From NCBI RefSeq assembly GCF_001660815.1, contig NZ_LYMI01000005.1, positions 52,635-116,634 on the forward strand: a stretch of 64,000 nucleotides of DNA, read 5' to 3'. Of this stretch, positions 56,945 through 64,000 are shown piece by piece. Origin of the DNA: Xanthomonas nasturtii. Its GTDB lineage: Bacteria; Pseudomonadota; Gammaproteobacteria; Xanthomonadales; Xanthomonadaceae. Numbering within the stretch: position 1 is the first letter of the stretch; each line of letters starts with the position of its first letter. Below the pieces are notes generated by a model. That model was not told the DNA's origin. It saw only the letters and a list, made by a program, of their open reading frames with translations, and did no database searches. The position numbers and the translations under genes are program-made.

Positions 56945-58120
56945 ATGAAGATCCTCATCGCGCCCGATACCTACAAGGAAAGCCTGTCCGCGCTGGAGGT
57001 GGCCACGCAGATCGAAGCCGGGTTCCGCGCGGTGTTTCCGCAATGGCATTACACCAAGCTGCCGATGGCCGATGGTGGCGAAGGCACCGTCGACGCATTG
57101 ATCGCGGCCACCGGCGGGCGGGTGATGGCGTGCACGGTCCGCGGCCCGCTCGGCACGCCGGTGCAGGCGTCGTTCGGGCTGACTGGCGACGGTGGCACAG
57201 CGGTGATCGAAATGGCCGCCGCCAGCGGGCTGGCGTTGGTGCCGCCGGCCCAGCGCGCGCCCCTGCACACCAGCACTGCCGGCGTGGGCGAGTTGATCCT
57301 GGCGGCACTGGATGCCGGTGCGCGTCACCTCATCATCGGTCTCGGCGGCAGCGCCACCAACGACGGCGGCGCCGGCATGGCGCAGGTGCTGGGTGCGCGG
57401 CTGCTGGATACGCAGGGCGCAGCGATCGGCGCCGGCGGCGGCGCGCTGGCGGCGTTGGCGCATGTCGCCACCGATGGCCTGGATGCGCGGCTGCGGCAGT
57501 GCCGCATCGAGGTGGCCTGCGATGTCGACAACCCGCTGATCGGCCCGAGCGGCGCCTCGGCAGTGTTCGGCCCGCAAAAAGGCGCCACCGCGGCGATGGT
57601 GAGCCAGCTCGACGCCAACCTGCAGCATTACGCCGATGTGCTGCAGCGCGACCTGGGCATGCGCCTGCACGCGCTGCCCGGTGGCGGCGCGGCCGGTGGC
57701 TTGGGTGCTGCGCTGGTGGCTTTTGCCGGTGCGCAGTTGCGCCCGGGGGTGGAGCTGGTCGCCCAGGCGCTGGGGCTGGATGCGTTGATCGCGCAGGCCG
57801 ATCTGGTCATCACCGGCGAGGGCCGCATCGACAGCCAGAGCCTGCGCGGCAAGACGCCGGTCGGGGTGGCACGCCTGGCGCAACGGCATGGCATCCCGGT
57901 CATTGCCATCGCCGGCTCGCTGGGCAATGGCGCCGCGCAGCTGAGTGCGCATGGCATTGCGGCGATGTTTGCCGTGGTGCCTGGTGCCTGCAGCGTGGAG
58001 CAGGCATTGGCCGATGCCGCCACCAATGTGCGCGCTGCTGCACGCAACGTGGCGGCAGCGCTGCAGGTGGGCGGCAGCATGCTGCAGCGCTCTGCCGCTG
58101 CGCGCGCGGACTTGCACTAG
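56945..58120 (+). CDS. glxK: Glycerate 2-kinase (GarK/GlxK family)
   Basis: A 391-residue cytoplasmic kinase that phosphorylates D-glycerate, feeding glyoxylate- and glucarate-derived carbon into glycolysis. Family features are MKILIAPDTYKESLSALEVA at the start, LPMADGGEGTVDAL, LGGSATNDGGAGMAQVLGAR, GPSGASAVFGPQKGA and LVITGEGRIDSQSLRGKTP. Length is slightly over the usual 380. No garD/garR-type neighbours are seen. A structured leader directly abuts the start. Confidence 0.94.
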   Translation: MKILIAPDTYKESLSALEVATQIEAGFRAVFPQWHYTKLPMADGGEGTVDALIAATGGRVMACTVRGPLGTPVQASFGLTGDGGTAVIEMAAASGLALVPPAQRAPLHTSTAGVGELILAALDAGARHLIIGLGGSATNDGGAGMAQVLGARLLDTQGAAIGAGGGALAALAHVATDGLDARLRQCRIEVACDVDNPLIGPSGASAVFGPQKGATAAMVSQLDANLQHYADVLQRDLGMRLHALPGGGAAGGLGAALVAFAGAQLRPGVELVAQALGLDALIAQADLVITGEGRIDSQSLRGKTPVGVARLAQRHGIPVIAIAGSLGNGAAQLSAHGIAAMFAVVPGACSVEQALADAATNVRAAARNVAAALQVGGSMLQRSAAARADLH

Positions 58121-58306
58121 CGCGCGGACCACGCGGCAGCCGGCAGGCAGGGAGATCGATGTGCCCGGCGCGTTCCGTCGCGATGGCGCCCGCAACGCAT
58201 CCTGCGCAGTGGCGCACGGAACCTCGCCTTGGCCCGGATGCGCAGTCCGCTAAACTGGAGCGATTGCCAGGGCACGAGCGTTCCGTTGAACCACCGCGAT
58301 ACCGCC

Positions 58307-60034
58307 GTGTCACCCACCTCCAGCGAGGCCCAGCGCCTGGCGCGTCTGGCGTTGTTGCAAGTGGTCGACACCGAGGCCGAGCCGTTCTTCGACGCGCTGG
58401 CCGCCGCCGCGCAGGCGATCGGCGGCACCCCCATCGCGCTGGTGTCGCTGGTGGACGAGCGCCGCCAGTGGTGGAAGGCCAACATCGGCCTGCCGGGCGT
58501 GTCCGAAACCCCGCGCGAACTGGCGTTCTGCGCCCACACCATCCAGGGCGATACGGTGATGGAGGTGCGCGATGCACCGGCCGACCCGCGTTTCCACGAC
58601 AACATCCTGGTGACCGACGCGCCGGGCCTCCGCTATTACGCCGGCGCGCCGATCGTGCTGCCGGACGGCCTGCGCATGGGCACCGTGTGCGTGATCGACC
58701 AGCGCCCGCGCGCGCTGGAGCCGGCGCAATTGCAGGCCTTGCAGCAGCTGGCCAAGGTTGCCGCCGAAGGCCTGGAGCAACGCCGCGTGATGCTCGAGCG
58801 CGAGGCCGTCAACCAGCGCCTGCAGCAGCGCCTGCGCGAGAGCGAAGCGTTTCTGGAACGTACCGGCCGGGTCGCCGGGGTCGGCGGCTGGGAAGTGGAT
58901 GTGACCAGCGGCACGCTGACCTGGTCCGACCAGACTTGCCGCCTGCACGATGTTCCGCCCGGCTACCGGCCCACCCTGAGCGAGGCGATCGGCTTCTATC
59001 CGCTGGAAGCGCGCGCGGTCATCACCAAAGCGTTCGACGCCTGCGTGCAGGACGGCACGCCCTGGGACCTGGAGCTGCCGCTGACCAGCGCCACCGGGCG
59101 GCGGCTGTGGGTGCACAGCACCGGCTCGGTGGAATATGTGGACGGGCGTGTGCGCCTGATGGGCGCGATCCAGGACGTCACCGACCGGCATCGCGCGGTG
59201 GATGCGCTGGCCGCCAGCGAGCGCAAGTTCCGCAAGATGTTCCAGTACAGCCTGGGCCTGATCTGCACCCACGACATGGACGGCCGCCTGGTCAGCATCA
59301 ACCCGGCTGCGGCGCGCTCGCTGGGCCGCAGCGTGGAGCAGATGGAAGGCCGCTCGCTGCTGGAATTCGTGCGCCCCGAGCGCCACGCCGCGCTGCAGGG
59401 GTATCTCTCGCGCATGGTGCTCGATGGCCAGGATTCCGGAGTGATCGAACTGGTGGCCGGCGATGGCAGCCTGCGCCATTGGCAGTACCGCAACGTGCTG
59501 GACGTGGAGTCCGACGCCACCGTGGTGCTGGCGCACGCCCAGGACATCACCAACCAGTACCAGCAGGAAAAGCAGCTGCTGGAATGGTCGTTCACCGACC
59601 CGCTCACCAACTGCTACAACCGCCGCTTCCTGGACGAGCTGGACAAGCGCGACCCCAGCGTGCGCTGGGGCTGCATCGTGGTGGATCTGGACAAGTTCAA
59701 ACTGGTCAACGACACCCATGGCCACCAGCGTGGCGACGAAGTGCTGGTGCAGATGGCCTGGTTCCTCAACCAGCCGCTGCGCACCCAGGACCGCCTGGTG
59801 CGCCTGGGCGGCGACGAATTCCTGGTGCTGCTGCACCAGCCCACCCAGGCGCAGCTGGAGGCGTTGGCGCGCGACTACACGGCGGCCATCGACGATGCAC
59901 CGATCCGCTTCACCCTGGGCACCGCCCTGCGCCAGGACGGCGAAGCGCTGGCGGCAGTGGTCGATCGCGCCGACCACTCGCTGTATTCGTTGCGCCGCGC
60001 CCGCCGCGGCACCGGCATCAGCGACCGGCGCTGA
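58307..60034 (+). CDS. Diguanylate cyclase with GAF and two PAS domains
   Basis: 575 residues from the GTG at 58307 (start uncertain; TTG codons at 58229 and 58286 are alternatives). An N-terminal GAF domain (about 10-155) is followed by two PAS domains (about 190-305 and 315-430) and a GGDEF domain at the C-terminus. The active site RLGGDEFLVLL is intact. An inhibitory I-site RTQD lies five residues before it, so the enzyme should make c-di-GMP with product feedback. It has no membrane helix, so sensing is cytoplasmic. It follows glxK by 186 bp. Confidence 0.88.
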   Translation: MSPTSSEAQRLARLALLQVVDTEAEPFFDALAAAAQAIGGTPIALVSLVDERRQWWKANIGLPGVSETPRELAFCAHTIQGDTVMEVRDAPADPRFHDNILVTDAPGLRYYAGAPIVLPDGLRMGTVCVIDQRPRALEPAQLQALQQLAKVAAEGLEQRRVMLEREAVNQRLQQRLRESEAFLERTGRVAGVGGWEVDVTSGTLTWSDQTCRLHDVPPGYRPTLSEAIGFYPLEARAVITKAFDACVQDGTPWDLELPLTSATGRRLWVHSTGSVEYVDGRVRLMGAIQDVTDRHRAVDALAASERKFRKMFQYSLGLICTHDMDGRLVSINPAAARSLGRSVEQMEGRSLLEFVRPERHAALQGYLSRMVLDGQDSGVIELVAGDGSLRHWQYRNVLDVESDATVVLAHAQDITNQYQQEKQLLEWSFTDPLTNCYNRRFLDELDKRDPSVRWGCIVVDLDKFKLVNDTHGHQRGDEVLVQMAWFLNQPLRTQDRLVRLGGDEFLVLLHQPTQAQLEALARDYTAAIDDAPIRFTLGTALRQDGEALAAVVDRADHSLYSLRRARRGTGISDRR

Positions 60035-60167
60035 CTATCGCGCCGGCTCGGCGACCGACGTAGCTGCGCGCATCCAGCCCACCGAGCCCATGTGACCGAC
60101 GCAGAAGAACGTGCCGATGAATACGCGATCGCCTATCATGTAACCGTTTACAACTACATGGATTGGA

Positions 60168-60557
60168 ATGGATACCTTTGATCGCACCCAGCTCAGCCCC
60201 AAGTGGCAGTTCCGCTTCGCCTTCTTCGACCGTCACGGCGGCCCCAAGGATCCTGCCTACAAGCAGGCCGTCAAGACATTGCCGTTCGGCGAGAAGCTCA
60301 AGGTGGGCATGAACTTCTACGCATTGTTCTTCGGCTTCATCTATTTCTTCATCCTGGGCCTGTGGCGCAAGGCGCTGGGCCTGATCGGCATCGGCCTGGT
60401 GGTCGGCATCATCGCCTCGTTCCTGCCCGGATCGCTGGGCAATGCGCTGAGCGTTCCGCTGGCCCTGCTGGCCGGCATGAGCGCCAACTACGCCTATTAC
60501 CTGGACAAGGTGAAGGGCAGCACCAGCTTCAACCCGTTCGAAGGCATGCGCTGGTAA
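60168..60557 (+). CDS. DUF2628-family small membrane protein
   Basis: A 129-residue protein. The cytoplasmic N-terminus (FRFAFFDRHGGPKDPAYKQA) matches DUF2628 sequence style. Helices at about residues 48-66, 68-86 and 90-110 follow. Many such proteins assist or flank membrane enzymes. No function is known. Confidence 0.75.
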   Translation: MDTFDRTQLSPKWQFRFAFFDRHGGPKDPAYKQAVKTLPFGEKLKVGMNFYALFFGFIYFFILGLWRKALGLIGIGLVVGIIASFLPGSLGNALSVPLALLAGMSANYAYYLDKVKGSTSFNPFEGMRW

Positions 60558-60601
60558 GTCACGGTACTCAGGCGCGGTCCCACCACCCACGCCTTGCCAC
60601 C

Positions 60602-60630
60602 AAGCCCGGTCCGACGACCGGGCTTTTTTT
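60602..60630 (+). terminator. Rho-independent terminator after the DUF2628 gene
   Basis: AGCCCGGTC and GACCGGGCT form a 9-bp stem with a CGAC loop, followed by a run of seven T, 45 nt past the stop codon. Confidence 0.9.
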
Positions 60631-61268
60631 GTGGCGCTGCATCGACAAGGCGATGCGCCTGGTCGGCGATCGCGTTTTGGCAACTCGCCACGATTCCATC
60701 ACGCAGAGCGAACTTGCGGGAAGAAGCGCGAAGAACGGCTGCGTCGCGCCAGCCTTGCGGCGGCCAGCGTGACGTGACACAGGCAGTGCACGTCAGCGCA
60801 AGCTGGTCTCAACGCCACCTGGTGCGTGCCCGCTCCTGCGCCGGCTTCCCCGTCAGACGATGCGTGAAGCGCTTGATTGGCGCTCGAAGGCGAACACCGC
60901 AGCGTTGCGACGCTGTCGTTCGCAGTGGCTGCGCGCGCTGTGCCGCAAGTGGACCTGTACACACGCGCCTGCCACGCCGGAGCCTCCCTCGCAGCTTCTG
61001 CGGATGAGCGCGGTGCGGTTTGCAGCAACCCATCGCTCCACTGTGGTCAACGCCAGACGGGCAACGCCGGTGTTCGGAATCGGCATGGTCACTCGTACAC
61101 TCGTCCTGTTCCGCACCGTCCACCCAACCGACGAGGATTGCGCTCCTTTACCCGCCATTGCTGGTCTTGGTTCGAGTTCGGTTGTCATGCCGATTGCCGC
61201 CTGTGCAGTGGTCGGCGCGCGTCATTCCACCTGCGGCCTCGGCCGCCCGCTCCCCCGAGGTGTCTTGC
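60631..61268. other. Intergenic region upstream of the GH92 gene
   Basis: About 640 bp with no gene I can support. Frames on both strands lack family motifs and ribosome-binding sites. The extended frame in front of the mannosidase (from 61020) is not needed for its signal peptide. No strong repeats were seen. Confidence 0.5.
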
Positions 61269-63746
61269 ATGCTCTCTGCCGTTGCATCTGATCGCTCTTC
61301 GTCGCGCCTTTCATCAACGCCGCTGTGGCGCCGCGCTGCCGCCGGCCTGTGTCTGCTCGGCATGCTGGTCGCACCGCCGCTGGCCGCGCAGGACCCCACG
61401 CAGGTCAATACCTTCATCGGCAGCAAGGACGACGGCAATACCTATCCGGGTGCCTCCGCGCCATTCGGCCTGATCCAGGTCAGCCCGATCGGCGCCCATT
61501 ACGCCGGCTGGCGCTACGACGACCCCAGCATCCGCGGCTTCGGGCATTCGTTCCTGTCCGGTGCCGGCTGCTGGGAGCAGGGCGGACAGGTGTCGATCCT
61601 GCCGGTCACCGGGCGCATCGGCCCGGGTGGTGACTTCGATACCACCGATGCCAAGGCCTTCGACCAGAAGCGCTATGCCGCGCGTTACACGCATGACGGC
61701 GAAGTGGGCCAGGCCGGGTACTACAAGGTGCGGCTCACCGATTACGGCGGCATCGACGCCGAAGCCAGCGCGCTCACCCGCGCCGCCACCGAGCGCTACA
61801 CCTTCGCGCCGGGGGCCGACACCGGCCACCTGCTGATCAACGTGGCCCAGGCCAACGACCGCCATGTGGTGATCGGCAGCCAGGTGCAAGTGGTGGGCGA
61901 CCGCGCGGTGGAAGGCAAACTGGTCACGCAAAGCTTTTGCGGCGGCCACGAATACACCACCTGGTTCCGGCTGGAATTCGACCGCCCGTTCACCGCGCAC
62001 GGGGTGTGGGGCGAAGACGGCGGCGTGCCCGGCGCGCGTCACGGCATGGGCGGCGAGCTCAAGCCCAACGGCGCCTGGCTCAGCTTCCCGCTGGGCAAGG
62101 GCAAAGACGCGCGCGCGGTGACCGTGGTCAGCGCCATTTCGCATGTGGATGCCGACGGTGCCCGCACCAACCTGCGCGCCGACGGCATGCAGGGCGGCAA
62201 GCTGCTGCGCCTGGAACAGATGCGCCAGCGCGCGCAGCAGACCTGGCGCCGCGAACTGGCCAGCCTGCAGCTGGACGGCGCCAGCCCGGACGACCGCAGC
62301 GTGGCTTACACCGCGCTGTATCACGCCCTGCTGCAGCCGCTCACCGCCAGCGATGCCGATGGCCGCTACCGCGGCTACGACGATGCGATCCACCGTGCCG
62401 ATGGCTGGACCTATTACGAATATTTTTCGCTGTGGGACACCTACCGTTCGCAAAACCAGTTGCTGGCGCTGCTGCAACCGGCACGCGCACGCGACATCGG
62501 CCGCTCGTTGCTGGCGATCCATCAGCAAGGCGGCTGGCTGCCGCGCTGGGGTTACGCCAATTTCGATACCAACATCATGACCGGCGATCCGGTGACGCCG
62601 TTTCTGGTCGATCTGTGGCGCTTCGGCGCACTGCAGGGCAATGAAGCCCAAGCGTATGCAGCGTTACGGCAAAACGCCTTCGGCCAACCGCCGACCAACT
62701 CGCGCCACGCCGGGCGCTCGGGCAACGCCAATTATTTGTCCAAGGGCTTCGTGCACTACGACCGCGCGTTTCCGTCCAAGGGCATGGACGTGGACCCGCA
62801 CCACGGCGGCTCGGCCACGCTGGAATATGCGCTGGCCGATTGCGCACTTGCGCAGATGGCGCAGGCCCTGGGGCACGCCGACGACAGCGCGCAGCTGCGT
62901 GCGCGCGGTGGCAACTGGCACAACGTCTGGGACGCAGACGTGCGCGATGCCGAGACCGGGTTTGCCGGATTTCCGCGCCCGCGGCTGGAAGACGGCAGCT
63001 GGTACGCGCCGTCCAACGATCAGTACAGCCCACGCTCGCAACACGGCTTCCACGAAGGCACCGCCTGGCAGTATCAATGGCTGGTGCAGCAGGACATTCC
63101 CGGCATGCTGCAGGCCATGCACGGCAGCGAACAGGCCGGCAAGCGGCTGGACGCCTTCTTCGCCTACGACGACCTGCTCAAGGACCCGCGCAATGGCGCC
63201 CGCACGCACTGGGTGGTCGGCCCCTACAGCTACTACAACCAGTACCGCTACAACCCCAACAACGAACCGGACCTGCACGCACCGTGGATGTACACGTTGA
63301 TCGGCCAACCGTGGAAGACCGCCACCGTGGTGCGCGCCGCGCAGCAGTTGTTCACCAACGCACCCAACGGTGTGACCGGCAACGACGATCTGGGCACCAT
63401 GTCGGCCTGGTACCTGTTCAGTGCACTGGGCCTGTATCCGGCGGTACCGGGCAGCGGACAATTCCTGCTGCATGCGCCGCGCTTCAAGCGGGCAACGCTC
63501 ACCCTGGGCAACGGCAAGCGCCTGCGCATCGACGCGCCTGGCGCCGACGGCCGCACGCTGCAATACGTGGATGGCGTGCGCTTGAATGGCAAGCCGCAGC
63601 CGCAGGTATTCCTGGACTGGGCGCAGTTGCAGCAGGGCGGCACGCTGTCGTTCGCGCTGACCAACCGCGCCCCGACCCAAGGGTGGGGCACGCAAGCGGA
63701 TGCGTTGCCGACCTCGTTCTGCGCCACGCCAGCAGCAGCGCAATAA
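61269..63746 (+). CDS. GH92-family alpha-mannosidase, exported
   Basis: An 825-residue protein. The start at 61269 (MLSAVASDRSSSR) gives a signal peptide ending near LAAQ. GH92 features are TFIGSKDDGNTYPGASAPFG, HFSHS-like GFGHSFLSGAGCWEQGG, EYFSLWDTYRSQNQ, and TGNDDLGTMSAWYLFSALGL near the C-terminus, which carries the calcium-site and catalytic acids. GH92 enzymes are calcium-dependent alpha-mannosidases acting on N-glycan type mannose. In Xanthomonas such enzymes belong to plant N-glycan degradation systems. No other glycosidase lies in the window. Confidence 0.93.
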   Translation: MLSAVASDRSSSRLSSTPLWRRAAAGLCLLGMLVAPPLAAQDPTQVNTFIGSKDDGNTYPGASAPFGLIQVSPIGAHYAGWRYDDPSIRGFGHSFLSGAGCWEQGGQVSILPVTGRIGPGGDFDTTDAKAFDQKRYAARYTHDGEVGQAGYYKVRLTDYGGIDAEASALTRAATERYTFAPGADTGHLLINVAQANDRHVVIGSQVQVVGDRAVEGKLVTQSFCGGHEYTTWFRLEFDRPFTAHGVWGEDGGVPGARHGMGGELKPNGAWLSFPLGKGKDARAVTVVSAISHVDADGARTNLRADGMQGGKLLRLEQMRQRAQQTWRRELASLQLDGASPDDRSVAYTALYHALLQPLTASDADGRYRGYDDAIHRADGWTYYEYFSLWDTYRSQNQLLALLQPARARDIGRSLLAIHQQGGWLPRWGYANFDTNIMTGDPVTPFLVDLWRFGALQGNEAQAYAALRQNAFGQPPTNSRHAGRSGNANYLSKGFVHYDRAFPSKGMDVDPHHGGSATLEYALADCALAQMAQALGHADDSAQLRARGGNWHNVWDADVRDAETGFAGFPRPRLEDGSWYAPSNDQYSPRSQHGFHEGTAWQYQWLVQQDIPGMLQAMHGSEQAGKRLDAFFAYDDLLKDPRNGARTHWVVGPYSYYNQYRYNPNNEPDLHAPWMYTLIGQPWKTATVVRAAQQLFTNAPNGVTGNDDLGTMSAWYLFSALGLYPAVPGSGQFLLHAPRFKRATLTLGNGKRLRIDAPGADGRTLQYVDGVRLNGKPQPQVFLDWAQLQQGGTLSFALTNRAPTQGWGTQADALPTSFCATPAAAQ

Positions 63747-63850
63747 CAACCGGCTGCAGCCACCTAGTCACTGCAAGCCCAGACGCCGCAAGCACTGACC
63801 AGCGGCCCGCAGCTCGAAAGCCCCTTTCCCCTCGGGAGAGCAACTGTCTT

Positions 63851-63882
63851 GATCAACTGGCGGCGCTAGCCGCCAGTTGATC
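63851..63882. repeat. Perfect 14-bp inverted repeat at the transposase stop
   Basis: GATCAACTGGCGGC (63851-63864) and GCCGCCAGTTGATC (63869-63882) are exact complements with a 4-nt loop and overlap the transposase stop codon at 63853-63855. Confidence 0.7.
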
Positions 63883-64000
63883 TCGCATCTTGGCGTTGAG
63901 GATGACCAATAATTTGCGCATCGCCGCCACGAGGGCGACCTTGCCCGCTTTGCCCTGCGTGCGTAGCCGCTGGTAAAACTCGCGCAGGGCCGGGTTGAAG
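63853..64000 (-). mobile_element. IS110-family transposase, C-terminal part cut by window edge
   Basis: The minus-strand frame ending with TGA at 63853-63855 reads FNPALREFYQRLRTQGKAGK and then VALVAAMRKLLVILNAKMRD. This is the typical C-terminus of IS110/IS1111 (DEDD) transposases (N-P-x-L-x-x-F-Y-x-x-L-x-x-x-G-K-x-x-K-V-A-x-x-A-x-x-R-K-L-L-x-x-x-N). About 48 residues are visible. The remainder and the other element end lie outside the window. Confidence 0.85.

Noticed and set aside
57043..60063. A 1006-residue plus-strand frame spanning glxK and the diguanylate cyclase
   Set aside because: It overlaps two clearly recognised genes in another frame, is full of Arg/Gly/Ala and has no motifs. 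It is a high-GC shadow.

Overview
The window is chromosomal DNA of a high-GC gammaproteobacterium, almost certainly a Xanthomonas. Support comes from the order tonB-exbB-exbD1-exbD2-pdxJ, the order gyrB-recF-dnaN-dnaA with rpmH-rnpA-yidC divergent from dnaA, an AvrXca/Svx-type protein, a protein ending in a XVIPCD type IV secretion signal, and short intergenic repeats typical of the genus. All calls were made by eye, with no database search.

Positions 1 to about 14050 look like an inserted island whose base composition looks lower in GC and less Xanthomonas-like than the rest. From right to left it carries an operon of three tyrosine recombinases (8764-13895), a small convergent HTH/coiled-coil protein, a complete PA0069-family radical SAM gene (6998-8098), and an sspA-sspB-sspC-sspD-like DNA phosphorothioation operon. 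A further gene, possibly a GHKL-type ATPase, starts at position 70 and runs off the left edge. The right end of the island lies inside the host's own PA0069-family radical SAM gene, of which only the 5' part remains (to 14330). The island therefore appears to break a host gene and bring in a complete homologue.

Positions 14425-23405 are core chromosome: cardiolipin synthase, a small membrane protein, pdxJ, the TonB/ExbB/ExbD1/ExbD2 energy-transduction genes with a decayed third exbD tail downstream, a periplasmic TPR protein, an M48 lipoprotein protease and a CPBP membrane protease.

Positions 23470-33504 form the replication-origin region: gyrB, recF, dnaN and dnaA on the minus strand, then rpmH, rnpA and yidC on the plus strand. 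DnaA boxes lie between dnaA and dnaN, upstream of recF and upstream of dnaA. Three parS-like palindromes lie in recF and just downstream of dnaN, so origin firing and ParB-dependent segregation are encoded together.

Positions 33589-63746 mix housekeeping and accessory genes. These are a lipoprotein joining a polysaccharide deacetylase, a caspase-like protease and TPRs; mnmE; an Oar-like TonB receptor; and a likely phosphorus-scavenging group (frameshifted PAP2 acid phosphatase, TonB receptor, GlpQ). Next come a rhomboid protease, terC under a yybP-ykoY manganese riboswitch, rlmI, an AvrXca/Svx metalloprotease-like protein, an M19 dipeptidase, a type IV secretion effector with a probable immunity gene, glycerate kinase, a GAF-PAS-GGDEF diguanylate cyclase, a DUF2628 membrane protein and a GH92 mannosidase. 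The right edge cuts an IS110-family transposase.
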